Assembly: GCA_963922595.1 (NCBI GenBank)
Contig: CAWUIM010000002.1
Span: 41,375-105,374, forward strand
Direction of reading: 5' to 3'
DNA: 64,000 nucleotides
Source of the DNA: JAJFFW01 sp963922595
GTDB lineage: Bacteria; Pseudomonadota; Alphaproteobacteria; Caulobacterales; Parvularculaceae
Part shown: one piece after another, positions 36,327 to 45,084 of the stretch
Position numbering within the stretch: the stretch's first letter is position 1
Layout: each line of letters opens with the position of its first letter
The notes under the pieces: model-generated
Told to the model about the DNA's origin: nothing
The model's database searches: none
The model's input: only the letters and a program-made list of their open reading frames with translations
Made by a program: the position numbers and the translations under genes

Positions 36327-37838
36327 GTGAAAAACATCACAACGCAACCATTGCTTCCCGCCGGGCTCATGAGCCTGGCGGGGATGCATTTGCGACAAGG
36401 TGGGCGCAAGAACGAGGGCGTTGATGGTCGCAAGATGTGGGCGGGCGCCGTGGTTATGGGTGGGCTCTGTTTATCACTCCTCGCCGTCCGAATTTTATCC
36501 GCGCGTTTCACGTACGGCGTTGAACCTTCGGCGGCGACGATCATTGCGACCATTGGTTTGATGGCGGCTGCTGGCGTCGCATACTGTGTTCTCTTTTTTC
36601 TGATACCTAAGGTCGAAAGCAAACGCGCGTTCATTGGGCCGATGATTATTGCGGGGCTCGCACTTCGACTGCTGTTTTTCTGGTCAACGCCGGTCTATGA
36701 AGATGATTGGCATCGTTACTTATGGGACGGCGCGACTGTCAGCGCCGGGATCAACCCCTATGCGCATCCGCCGGCGGCGGCGAGAGCCGTCGATGCGTTC
36801 GGTGCGCCAATTCCGTTATCGGACGATCCAGATTTGCGTCAGCTGCAAACGCTCGCGCGTGCTCACCCTGATTTGCATTACCGGATTAATTATCCCTACG
36901 TCTCCACCATCTATCCGCCGCTGACGCAGGCGAGCTTTGCTGCAGCGCACGCCATAAAGCCGATGAGCCTTAACGCGTGGCGCGGTGTTCTGTTGCTGGT
37001 GGACGGCCTATCGTTGGGACTTCTTCTTCTCTTACTGAAATCGTACGGCCGGTTGGAATTGTGGGCGGCGCTCTATTGGCTCAACCCGGTTCTCATCCTG
37101 ACCACTTTTAACGCCGGTCATATGGATATTCTGATCGGACCATTTCTTTTGGGCGCGCTGTTACTCCTACGCCGCGACAAACCGAAATGGGCGGCGGTTT
37201 CGCTCGCCGCGGCGGCGAGCGTGAAGTTGTGGCCGATAATCCTTGCGCCGGTTCTCTTTCGCGCGCAGCGACGGCGTCCCCTATCGCTTCTCGTGACAGC
37301 GACGGTCTTTTGCGCGGCCGTGGCGTTTTTTCTCTCGCCCATGTTGGTCAGTTTGAACCCCGAGCACAGCGGCCTAACTGCGTACGCCCAATCCTGGCTT
37401 AGAAACGCGTTCTTGTTCCCCCTCCTGGCGCACATTGCGGGGCTTGTGACAGTCGACGGCGACACGTGGGCCCGAATTTTTGTCGCCGCCCTTGTTATCG
37501 GCGCGAGCGTCTTTATCGGACTGCGGTCGCCGGTCGAGCAATATAAAACACCCATGTATTTGTTGGCGCTGACGAGCGTTCTGTTTGTTTTGTCGCCCAC
37601 CGGATATCCGTGGTATTATGTGTGGCTTTTATGGTTTGCACCGCTGGCGCCGAGCCTCGGCGTTGCGCTGTTCTCAGTGACCTTGCCGCTTTACTATGCG
37701 CGTTACGCTCTTGCGAACAACGGATATGGATGGGTTTTTGAGACCATCCTTGTGCCGATAGAATTCTTACCGCCGCTGTTGTTGCTCATTCTGGAAGGAG
37801 GCCGCCATTATGGACGGAAACGAAACGCCGCGCATTAG
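36327..37838 (+). CDS. GT87-like polytopic mannosyltransferase
   Basis: An integral membrane protein of up to 503 residues with about 11-12 transmembrane helices. The first periplasmic loop carries YEDDWHRYLWDGATVSAGINPYAHPP, the acidic loop signature of polyprenol-phosphate-sugar-dependent GT-C transferases. Further motifs are LNPVLILTTFNAGHMDILIGP and SVKLWPII. The GTG at 36327 has no strong ribosome site and the first 36 residues are hydrophilic, so ATG 36435 is a real alternative. It overlaps the GT2 gene by 29 bases; the pair probably makes and uses a polyprenyl-linked sugar. Confidence 0.8.
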   Translation: MKNITTQPLLPAGLMSLAGMHLRQGGRKNEGVDGRKMWAGAVVMGGLCLSLLAVRILSARFTYGVEPSAATIIATIGLMAAAGVAYCVLFFLIPKVESKRAFIGPMIIAGLALRLLFFWSTPVYEDDWHRYLWDGATVSAGINPYAHPPAAARAVDAFGAPIPLSDDPDLRQLQTLARAHPDLHYRINYPYVSTIYPPLTQASFAAAHAIKPMSLNAWRGVLLLVDGLSLGLLLLLLKSYGRLELWAALYWLNPVLILTTFNAGHMDILIGPFLLGALLLLRRDKPKWAAVSLAAAASVKLWPIILAPVLFRAQRRRPLSLLVTATVFCAAVAFFLSPMLVSLNPEHSGLTAYAQSWLRNAFLFPLLAHIAGLVTVDGDTWARIFVAALVIGASVFIGLRSPVEQYKTPMYLLALTSVLFVLSPTGYPWYYVWLLWFAPLAPSLGVALFSVTLPLYYARYALANNGYGWVFETILVPIEFLPPLLLLILEGGRHYGRKRNAAH

Positions 37839-38568
37839 CGTAATTATCCCGGCGCTGAATGAAGCCGGTTCTATCGGGCCTGTGGTTGCGTCTGTTCGGG
37901 ATAAGGCCGCGGAGGTCATCGTCGTTGATAATGGATCAACCGATGGGACAGGCGCGATCGCCGAAAAAGCGGGCGCTCGCGTCATTCGCGTTCAAGAACC
38001 CGGATACGGACGGTCTTGTCAGGCGGGGATCGCAAGCGCTGCCCGCGCGGATATTATTGTGTTCATGGACGGCGACGCCGCCGACGATCCGGCGGATTTT
38101 GAAAGTATAGTTGCGCCGATACGCGCCGGGCGCGCCGACCTTGTTATCGGGTCAAGGCTCAACGGCGCTGTTGAAAAGGGCGCGCTAACCCCGCCGCAAC
38201 GCTTTGGCAACATGTTGGCCTGTTTCCTGATGCGGCTAATTTGGAATGGCGCTTTCACGGACCTGGGCCCTTTCCGCGCCATAAGGCGTCAGAGTTTGCA
38301 AGAGCTGGACATGGCGTCATTGACGTATGGTTGGACCGTCGAGATGCAGGTGCGGGCATTGAAAAAAGGGCTGCGCTGTGTGGAAACGCCCGTTCGCTAT
38401 CGCCGACGAATTGGCGTTTCAAAAATTTCGGGCACCGTCAACGGCGTCATTCTCGCGGGCGGAATTATTCTCGGCGTTATCGCGCGAGAAGCGTTCCAGC
38501 CGCGCGTGGAATCGAAAACCGCGCGCTCTTATCGAAATGGGTTCAGAAAATCCGGCGTGAAAGCGTAA
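37810..38568 (+). CDS. Family 2 glycosyltransferase (polyprenyl-phosphate sugar synthase type)
   Basis: A 252-residue cytosolic GT-A enzyme. It has the opening VIIPALNEAGSIGPVVASV, nucleotide-binding VDNGSTDGTG, metal-binding FMDGDAADDP and acceptor region GSRLNGAVEKGALTPPQRFGN, then YGWTVEMQVRALKKG. This is the DPM1/undecaprenyl-phosphate mannose-like subgroup. The start has AAGGAGG just before it (inside the upstream gene), and the 29-base overlap with the GT87-like gene indicates joint expression. It would supply the lipid-linked sugar used by the membrane enzyme. Confidence 0.88.
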   Translation: MDGNETPRISVIIPALNEAGSIGPVVASVRDKAAEVIVVDNGSTDGTGAIAEKAGARVIRVQEPGYGRSCQAGIASAARADIIVFMDGDAADDPADFESIVAPIRAGRADLVIGSRLNGAVEKGALTPPQRFGNMLACFLMRLIWNGAFTDLGPFRAIRRQSLQELDMASLTYGWTVEMQVRALKKGLRCVETPVRYRRRIGVSKISGTVNGVILAGGIILGVIAREAFQPRVESKTARSYRNGFRKSGVKA

Positions 38569-38584
38569 AGCGCAGCGCAATTCG

Positions 38585-40429
38585 TTAGAGCGATTTGCGG
38601 TTAGCGGCTTCTTCTTCCGCATAAAGCGCATCCGGCGCTGGCGGCGGGGCGCGCATCAAATCGATCTCGTCACGCACAGCCTTGAATTTCTCGATCTCCG
38701 CGCCTTTCAATTGAACGCCGGTCGCGATCTTTAAGCGCTGCGGATTGACCGCCTTGCCCTTGTAGTGAACTTCATAATGCAAGTGGGGGCCGGTTGAGCG
38801 GCCGGTGGTGCCCACATAGCCGATGATGTCGCCCTGTTCCACGCGCTTTCCAGCGCGGATGCCCTTACGAAATCCCTTCAGGTGCGCGTAGGCGGTTTTA
38901 TATCCATTGGCGTGGCGAATGCGGACGTAGTTTCCAAAGCTGCCGAAACGGTTGGCGCGTTCAACGACGCCGTCGCCCGCCGCGTAAATGGGCGTGCCTC
39001 TGCGCGCGGCGAAATCAACGCCCTTGTGCGCTTTGCGATAGCCGAGAATTGGGTGTTTGCGGGTGCCAAAGCCCGATGAAAGACGCGCACCATCGATGGG
39101 CGTTTTCATGAGAAGGCGTTTTGCGCTTTGGCCTGCGCGATCAAAAAAGTCCGCTTTCGAACCGCCATTCGCTGAGGCGAAACGGTAATAGCCTTTTTCC
39201 TTCGAACGTCCGCGCCATTTGAGCCGGCCGTAAAGAATATCGCCTGCGCCGACGATCCGGCCTTCATCATCATAATGAACTTCGAAAATCGCTTCGAATT
39301 CATCACCGCCGAAGATGTCTCGTTGAAAATCCACGTCATAGGCGAACATGTTCGCGAAGTTGCCGATCACCTGGCTCGGCGCACCTGCTTTCTTCGCCGA
39401 TAAAAATAGGCTGCCCTCGATCCGACCTTCAATTGAGGCGAGGCGTGTCGTCAGCGGTACGCTTGATTTCACGGCTTTAAACTCGCCGCTTGGGTTTCGC
39501 GCGAGATTTATCTTGTTTTGGGCGTCGATGCGAAAATCCAGATCGAGTAAATGCAACGCCGGTTTGGCGTCTGCATAGGCGAGCTGAAAAACCGTTTGGT
39601 TCGCAGGAGCCGTAACAAGAACAAATTCCTGACCCGGACGGAGTTTTCGCAAGTTCTGCACTTTGCCGAACGCGGCGGCGGCCCGGTTGCGATCCTCCGC
39701 GCCGACGCCCGCGCGCTTCAAGGCGTCGACGAACGTCTCGCCGCGCGCCAGCTTGATCGAGGTTTGCGACGGCCGTGTTTCGACATCCGTGCTGAGTGCG
39801 ACCGCGAGCGGAGGCGGCGGTGTGCGGTTCGGCGTGACATCGCTTTGGAAGAAGACCGCCGGCGGATTGTCATTATTGTCTGCGATTGCAAAGCCGCCAA
39901 ACGACATTGGGCGTTGCGCCGGTGCAACGACGCTTTTTGCAGCGACCGCTTTCAAGGATGCGGTAAGCGTCGGTTTCAGAACAGGCCAAAAACCGCGCGG
40001 CGATGGGACCTTCTTCGCTGCGACCGCAATAACGTCTTGCTGCCGTTTGGGCTTCAGGCTGGGCGCGAATTTGGCAGCCGGTGTTGTCGGCGCTTCTGTT
40101 AAGGACGCTAGGGGCGGCGCCTCCGGCGCCTTTGTTTCCACGACAGCGTCATAAGGCGTTTCACCGGCGTCGCGTGCGATCTTTGGCGCCGCTTTTTCGG
40201 TGTCCGCTTCTGCTGTCTCGGTGTCCATGATCGGCGTTTCCGCTACTGTTGAAGAGGCGGTTGTTAAGGATTGCGCTTGCTCGTCATCGTGGAAGCTGGC
40301 CAGGAAAAGAGCGCCGGCGCCCATTACGAGCGTCGCTACAGCGATCGCCGCCGGTGCGCGCGACGTAGGGCGCTCAAAGGCGGCGTCCCAACTTTGGGCT
40401 TCCTGTTCCGAAAGGGGCAAGCGTTCCAT
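38585..40429 (-). CDS. M23 family peptidoglycan endopeptidase
   Basis: A 614-residue protein with an N-terminal transmembrane helix (about 30-47), a long Pro/Ala-rich periplasmic linker, a LysM-like/OapA-type domain (LARGETFVDALKRAGV ... LRKLRPGQEFVLV), and a C-terminal zinc peptidase domain with HKGVDF and HLHYEVHYKG as metal ligands. It resembles MepM/YebA-type crosslink hydrolases that allow cell-wall expansion. GTG 40441 would be four codons longer, but the predicted promoter overlaps it. Convergent with the GT2 gene. Confidence 0.92.
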   Translation of the reverse strand: MERLPLSEQEAQSWDAAFERPTSRAPAAIAVATLVMGAGALFLASFHDDEQAQSLTTASSTVAETPIMDTETAEADTEKAAPKIARDAGETPYDAVVETKAPEAPPLASLTEAPTTPAAKFAPSLKPKRQQDVIAVAAKKVPSPRGFWPVLKPTLTASLKAVAAKSVVAPAQRPMSFGGFAIADNNDNPPAVFFQSDVTPNRTPPPPLAVALSTDVETRPSQTSIKLARGETFVDALKRAGVGAEDRNRAAAAFGKVQNLRKLRPGQEFVLVTAPANQTVFQLAYADAKPALHLLDLDFRIDAQNKINLARNPSGEFKAVKSSVPLTTRLASIEGRIEGSLFLSAKKAGAPSQVIGNFANMFAYDVDFQRDIFGGDEFEAIFEVHYDDEGRIVGAGDILYGRLKWRGRSKEKGYYRFASANGGSKADFFDRAGQSAKRLLMKTPIDGARLSSGFGTRKHPILGYRKAHKGVDFAARRGTPIYAAGDGVVERANRFGSFGNYVRIRHANGYKTAYAHLKGFRKGIRAGKRVEQGDIIGYVGTTGRSTGPHLHYEVHYKGKAVNPQRLKIATGVQLKGAEIEKFKAVRDEIDLMRAPPPAPDALYAEEEAANRKSL

Positions 40430-40443
40430 AGACCTACGCACTC

Positions 40444-40472
40444 ACTGTATCGTTTTGCACAAAGCGCCTCAA
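40444..40472 (-). promoter_or_regulatory. Possible promoter of the M23 peptidase gene
   Basis: On the minus strand TTGAGG (40467-40472) and TACAGT (40444-40449) are 17 bases apart. Transcription would begin close to 40437, leaving a very short leader and favouring the ATG at 40429 over the GTG at 40441. Confidence 0.35.
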
Positions 40473-40672
40473 AATCAGGTACTTAGCAATAGTATTCTGG
40501 CCGCGTCGCCCCACACGTCGCAGGCCTCATGCCTTGTCTTCGCATGGCTCGCTTTTCAGCGCAATTAGCCCCATGGTAACGGTTTGGGGGACGTCTTTGA
40601 TGATCATCATAGGCGGGGGCGTTTAAGCAATGAACAAATCTTCGGGGGCAGTTTAAGGTAAACAGGTAAGGT

Positions 40673-43555
40673 ATGCGCATTATCGGGCGGCTCATACTGT
40701 TCACTTTTGCGTTCATCGCCATTTTGGCGGCGGCGCTCTATGTGGCGCGCGGACCTGTTCTGGGGACGGGGCTCCGCTATGCGTTGAAGCGATCGGGGTT
40801 TGAGGCTGCGTCCCTGACCGTGCGCGAGGTGTCCGCTGATCAATTGGTCTTGAGCGATATCGCCCTTGGCGGGCGCGACGACGCGCCGGAAGTTCTATCG
40901 GAAAAGGTGGCGGTGAAATTCGACTGGCGGCGCTTGCTTCGCGACCGTCAGGTGAATGCGATCGAAATCGGACCCTCGACCGTCCGTATAGATATTAACA
41001 ATAGCGGCGGCTTTTCCGTCGCCGGACGCGCGTTCGGCGGGGATGGAAGTGTGAGTGCGGGCCCCATTCGAGCACCCGCAGACCTCATCTCTGTTGAGGC
41101 TTTACGGCTCAACCTGATGAATGAAGCCGGCGAGGTCGCCATCGCTGAGATTGACGGCGCTTTTGATGTTTCAAAGGGTGCGGCCTTTGACGGGACGATG
41201 ACGGCTGAACGGTTCGCCTACGGTGAGATAACGCTGACGGATCTTACCGGCGAGGGGGCGTTACGTCTTGTGGACGCCGGCGACATTATTCTGACGTCAA
41301 TGATGTCCACCGACATCGAAACACCGCACGGCGCAATCCAGGACTTTGATCTCGCCATTGAGGGCAATGGCCGCTCCTGGCGCGCCGCACTTGAAAATAA
41401 CGCGTCGATCAGCGGCGCATTGAATATCGACGTTCGTTCCGGAAAAATTGCGGTTGATCAGGCGCCGGCGCTTTCGGCCCTTCTCGATGAAGAAGCAAGA
41501 AGGCTGTCCACGGAGAAAGCGCGTGTTTTGTCCGTCCAAGGCGGGGTGAAGCTCGCGCTCGATCAAGGCGCCCTGACGGTAGCATCATTGGAAGATGCCG
41601 GATTGATTGTATCGTCAAATCGAGGCGACCGGCTTGCGATTACGTCGCTGGACAATCAACCGTTCTACAGCGCGCCTGACGGTGCAGACATGGTCGGGGC
41701 CGCCGCAAATTTAGTCGGGCCTGGGATGAACGGATCGGTGAGTGTTCGTGCTGCGCGCGAGGCGAATGATGATTGGCGATTCTCGTTACAAAGCGCCGTC
41801 GTCGATCCGGCCCTAGACGGCGTCAGACTGGGCGCGACGTCTTTGGATGCGACGGGTGTCCTCGGTCGCGGTCGTCTCACCAGCATTCTCGATGTGGCGA
41901 CCACCGTCACGCGCGCTGACGTCGGCCGTCTTTCAATCAGCGATGCGCCCTTCAGCGCGGCTCTGGAAGTCGACGCGCTCCTTGACGATGAAATGCTGAC
42001 CGTTTCCATTGCTGACGATCGCTGCGTTGTCGCCGAGCGCGGGGCGTTCCGTCTGGCCGGTCAGGATATGGCCGCGTCGATCCGCGGCGCGTCATTGTGT
42101 GAAGGCGATGCGCCTCTGCTGCGTTTTTTATGGGGAGACAATCCACAGGCCCGGTTGTATGGCCGGCTCAAGGTGCGACGCGGCGATTACCGGTTGGGGG
42201 AAACCACGATGAAAGGCGCGCCTCCGTGGATCGATTTTTCGGCGCTTTACGAGCCGGCGGCGCATCAAACGACCGTAGAGGGAAGTTTCGGTAACGGCGC
42301 GGTGACAATCAATGACGTACTTCTGGGAACCGACGTGTCGGGAGCATTTACCGCGTCTTTGGCGAATGATGCGTTATCCGCTGATATTGCTGTTGATGAG
42401 GTGACCATCACGCAAGCGGCTGAAACAAAACAATTGGCGCCGCTGATCGGAACGGGAGCCGGGCGTCTCGCCGACGATGTTTTTCGGTTTGATTATGAGG
42501 TGAAAACCGAAAAGGGGGCGCAAATCGGCGGCGGCGAGGGCCGTCACGAGGTTTTGTCGGGCGAAGGCGAGGCCGTTTTCCGCTCGCCGTCGCTGGCGTT
42601 CGTGCCCGGCGGCCTGCAACCCACGGAAATCTCGCCTGTGTTGAAAGGGATTATGACCGATACTGTCGGGACGGCGGATGTGGAGGCGCTGGCGTCATGG
42701 TCCGGCGACGGTGCGCCGCTGAAGACATCCGGCGTTATGCGCCTTCAGGGCGTAACCTTTCAGGGGCCGGGAATCGCCGTGTCTCAAACCCGCGGCATGT
42801 CCGGCGAGATTGCGCTGTCGAACCTCTTTCCGCCGACGACCGCGGAGCCGCAAACGATCACATTGGACGGCGTCGATCTGTCGGCGCTCATTTTGGAAGA
42901 TGGCGAAGTTACGTTTGAATTGCCGGGCGATGAGTCATTGCGCGTTCTGAAAGCCGAATTCCCGTGGTTTGGCGGGACGATCGGCGCCTATGAAACAGTG
43001 GCGTCAATTGCGGGCGACCGCGCGGTGACGCGCCTACAGGCCGCGAATGTCAATCTTTCCGAGATGCTCGAATTTCTCGATATTGAAGGCCTGAGCGGCG
43101 AGGGTATTGTCGAGGGCGTATTGCCGCTTGTGGTCGAAGAGGGGCTCGCCAGTATCGAGGGCGGCGTTATGACGGCCGTCGGGCCGGGTGTCGTTCGCTA
43201 CGCCGGGGCCGCAACGCAAGCGGCGAGCAGCGCGAGCAACGAGGCGAATATCGCGTTCGATCTTCTCAGAAACCTTCGATTCAACAAACTTCGTGCAGAG
43301 ATTGATGGACCCCTTGATGGCGATATCCAGTTCAAACTCTTGTTTGAAGGAACTAATGAAGTGAATCTGAATGACCCGCGGGTAACCGAACCCGTCACAT
43401 CGCCAGTGATTTACCGGATCAGCCTGGAGGCGCCGCTGCTCACACTGGTCAACAATGCGCGCACTTCGGCTGATCCGAATTTTCTGGTCGGAAGGGCGCG
43501 CGACATCCGCGTCGAACGCGCTAAACGTGAAAATGAGGCGACAGAGCCCCAATAA
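40673..43555 (+). CDS. ydbH: YdbH family intermembrane lipid transport protein
   Basis: A 960-residue AsmA-like protein: N-terminal membrane anchor (about 5-24) and a long repetitive beta-rich region, ending in the YdbH signature (SEMLEFLDIEGLSGEGIVEGVLPLVVEEG, FDLLRNLRFNKLRAEIDG, LLFEGTNEVNLND). In E. coli YhdP, TamB and YdbH redundantly move phospholipids to the outer membrane by bridging the periplasm. YnbE and YdbL follow as in E. coli, which strongly supports the call. The start is ATG 40673, 4 bases after AGGTAAGGT. Confidence 0.88.
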   Translation: MRIIGRLILFTFAFIAILAAALYVARGPVLGTGLRYALKRSGFEAASLTVREVSADQLVLSDIALGGRDDAPEVLSEKVAVKFDWRRLLRDRQVNAIEIGPSTVRIDINNSGGFSVAGRAFGGDGSVSAGPIRAPADLISVEALRLNLMNEAGEVAIAEIDGAFDVSKGAAFDGTMTAERFAYGEITLTDLTGEGALRLVDAGDIILTSMMSTDIETPHGAIQDFDLAIEGNGRSWRAALENNASISGALNIDVRSGKIAVDQAPALSALLDEEARRLSTEKARVLSVQGGVKLALDQGALTVASLEDAGLIVSSNRGDRLAITSLDNQPFYSAPDGADMVGAAANLVGPGMNGSVSVRAAREANDDWRFSLQSAVVDPALDGVRLGATSLDATGVLGRGRLTSILDVATTVTRADVGRLSISDAPFSAALEVDALLDDEMLTVSIADDRCVVAERGAFRLAGQDMAASIRGASLCEGDAPLLRFLWGDNPQARLYGRLKVRRGDYRLGETTMKGAPPWIDFSALYEPAAHQTTVEGSFGNGAVTINDVLLGTDVSGAFTASLANDALSADIAVDEVTITQAAETKQLAPLIGTGAGRLADDVFRFDYEVKTEKGAQIGGGEGRHEVLSGEGEAVFRSPSLAFVPGGLQPTEISPVLKGIMTDTVGTADVEALASWSGDGAPLKTSGVMRLQGVTFQGPGIAVSQTRGMSGEIALSNLFPPTTAEPQTITLDGVDLSALILEDGEVTFELPGDESLRVLKAEFPWFGGTIGAYETVASIAGDRAVTRLQAANVNLSEMLEFLDIEGLSGEGIVEGVLPLVVEEGLASIEGGVMTAVGPGVVRYAGAATQAASSASNEANIAFDLLRNLRFNKLRAEIDGPLDGDIQFKLLFEGTNEVNLNDPRVTEPVTSPVIYRISLEAPLLTLVNNARTSADPNFLVGRARDIRVERAKRENEATEPQ

Positions 43556-43644
43556 GGCGGGCGCAGTGATTTATTTTCGCCGTGATTTCGTCAAATAGGG
43601 ACGGTATAGTGCTTCGAATAACAGATAGAAAAAGGGGCGATCGA

Positions 43645-43851
43645 ATGGGAATGCAGGACGCCATGCAGCGGACAGTCGTTGCTGGAGCCGCCGCAGTCGT
43701 GTTTTTAGCGGTCGGGTGCGCGACGGTGAAAGTTGAAGCGCCGGATGAACCGATTGAGATCAATCTCAACGTAAAGATTGAACAAGAAGTCCGTATCAGG
43801 CTCGACGAAGATATCGAAGATCTGATCACTAACAATCCCGATATTTTCTAA
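43645..43851 (+). CDS. ynbE: YnbE-like small outer-membrane lipoprotein
   Basis: A 68-residue lipoprotein: signal helix then lipobox LAVGC (C25). The mature part is ATVKVEAPDEPIEINLNVKI followed by EQEVRIRLDEDIEDLI, a short beta strand plus helix. In E. coli YnbE stacks on the end of YdbH to connect it to the outer membrane. ATG 43645 follows AAAAAGGGG. It lies between ydbH and ydbL, which matches the known operon order. Confidence 0.88.
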   Translation: MGMQDAMQRTVVAGAAAVVFLAVGCATVKVEAPDEPIEINLNVKIEQEVRIRLDEDIEDLITNNPDIF

Positions 43852-43876
43852 CGGACGGACACGGAAAGGCGAACCA

Positions 43877-44236
43877 ATGAGTAAAAAATTCCTATCTCTG
43901 ACGATGGCGGGCGCAATCGCTCTATCGTCCCTCGCGCCGTCAAGCCCCGTCTTGGCCGCTCCGGCTGAAATTAATGAAGCCAAAGCCGGCTGTCTGATTG
44001 GCGAGAAAAACAACGGCTATCTTGGCGAAGTGGCGGGCAAGACCGCCTCAGCTGAAGTCTTGCGGGAAATGCGCAGTATCAATCAGCTCCGCCGCGCAGA
44101 ATATGAAAAGCTTGCAGCGCGCAACGGCGTGACAGTGCAGGAAGCGGCGACGGCCACAGCCGAGCGCCTTATCAATCGGGCGCCCTCCGGCCATTGCGTG
44201 CAAAACGCGGCCGGGCAGTGGATTGAGAAACCCTGA
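43877..44236 (+). CDS. ydbL: YdbL-like DUF1318 periplasmic protein
   Basis: A 119-residue exported protein with a signal peptide (cleavage near residue 27, VLAAPA). The conserved DUF1318 features AKAGCLIGEKNNGYLGEV and LNQRR-like NQLRRAEYEKLAARNGVT are present, ending HCVQNAAGQWIEKP. YdbL acts as a chaperone that controls YnbE assembly on YdbH in E. coli. Last gene of the operon; a terminator follows. Confidence 0.88.
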   Translation: MSKKFLSLTMAGAIALSSLAPSSPVLAAPAEINEAKAGCLIGEKNNGYLGEVAGKTASAEVLREMRSINQLRRAEYEKLAARNGVTVQEAATATAERLINRAPSGHCVQNAAGQWIEKP

Positions 44237-44273
44237 CGTCGTCCACACCCGCCGAGGCGGCGAATCAAGTAAG

Positions 44274-44304
44274 AAGGCCTTTGTTTGTTACAAAGGCCTT
44301 TTTT
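44274..44304 (+). terminator. Terminator of ydbHL operon overlapping the chpT ribosome site
   Basis: AAGGCCTTTG and CAAAGGCCTT form a perfect 10-bp stem around TTTGTTA, with six T at 44299-44304. The chpT ATG follows at 44306. The right-hand arm contains AAAGG, 9-10 bases before that ATG, so the same bases act as a stem and as the only Shine-Dalgarno-like sequence. Confidence 0.88.
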
Positions 44305-44305
44305 C

Positions 44306-44983
44306 ATGTCCCAATCCGCCGTTCAGAAAATTTCAGATGATCTCACGCCGCCACAAGAGCCGCTAGATTCAGTGGCGCTTTCGGCGCTGCTCGCGTCGCG
44401 GCTTTGCCACGATCTGATCAATCCGGTCGGCGCATTGGGTTCTGGTCTTGAAGTGCTTGAAGATGAAAGCATGGACGAGACCATGAAAGAGGCTGCGATC
44501 GAACTGATCAAAACGGGCGGCGCAAAGTCTGTTTCGCTGTTAAAGTATGCGCGGCTCGCTTACGGCGCGGCGGGCGGACGCGGCGTTGAATTGCCCATGG
44601 AGGAAGCGGAGCAAATTCTGCGCGATCTGTTTCAATGGGCGAAGGCTGATCTTGAATGGACGGTTCCGCCAATTCATGCGCTCAAGGAAAAGGTCAAAGC
44701 CGTGATGATCCTGACCCATTATGCGGCGGACTGCGTTCCGCGCGGCGGCGCCGTTCGCGTGGCGAACGAGGGCGACGACCTATTCACCGTTGAGGCCGAA
44801 GGCAAACGCGCATTACTCCAGGATGATCTGCCGGCGGCGTTGGCGGGCGATCACACCGAAATGAAGCCGAAATTCGCGCCCGCCTACATTGCCGGACTGC
44901 TCGCGCGCGAGCTTGGCGGGTCGGTGACAGTTTCGCGCGAGAGCGACGAAAAAGTCGTCTTCAAGGCTCAATTTTCCTCGTGA
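44306..44983 (+). CDS. chpT: Histidine phosphotransferase ChpT
   Basis: Phosphorelay hub that passes phosphate from the cell-cycle kinase CckA to CtrA and CpdR. The 225-residue protein has a dimerisation helix pair with the phosphorylated H35 in ALLASRLCHDLINPVGALGSG, and a degenerate, non-ATP-binding HATPase-like domain (ILTHYAADCVPRGG, FAPAYIAGLLARELGG). ATG 44306 immediately follows a terminator hairpin. The next gene is a single-domain response regulator on the same strand, 101 bases away. Confidence 0.93.
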   Translation: MSQSAVQKISDDLTPPQEPLDSVALSALLASRLCHDLINPVGALGSGLEVLEDESMDETMKEAAIELIKTGGAKSVSLLKYARLAYGAAGGRGVELPMEEAEQILRDLFQWAKADLEWTVPPIHALKEKVKAVMILTHYAADCVPRGGAVRVANEGDDLFTVEAEGKRALLQDDLPAALAGDHTEMKPKFAPAYIAGLLARELGGSVTVSRESDEKVVFKAQFSS

Positions 44984-45006
44984 AACCGGGTTCCCACGGT
45001 CAAAAA

Positions 45007-45025
45007 TTAACGCGCAGCTAACCAT
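45007..45025 (+). promoter_or_regulatory. CtrA-like binding site
   Basis: TTAA-N7-CTAACCAT: one mismatch from the CtrA full site TTAA-N7-TTAA, with the right half also matching TTAACCAT at seven of eight bases. It lies in the gap after chpT and 60 bases before the response regulator start. Since ChpT feeds CtrA, a feedback loop is plausible. Confidence 0.55.
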
Positions 45026-45084
45026 CGCGCGGGCATTCTGTGTGGCGCGTAAAGTGTGCGCGAAGCGCTTCGGGAAGCCGGTTC

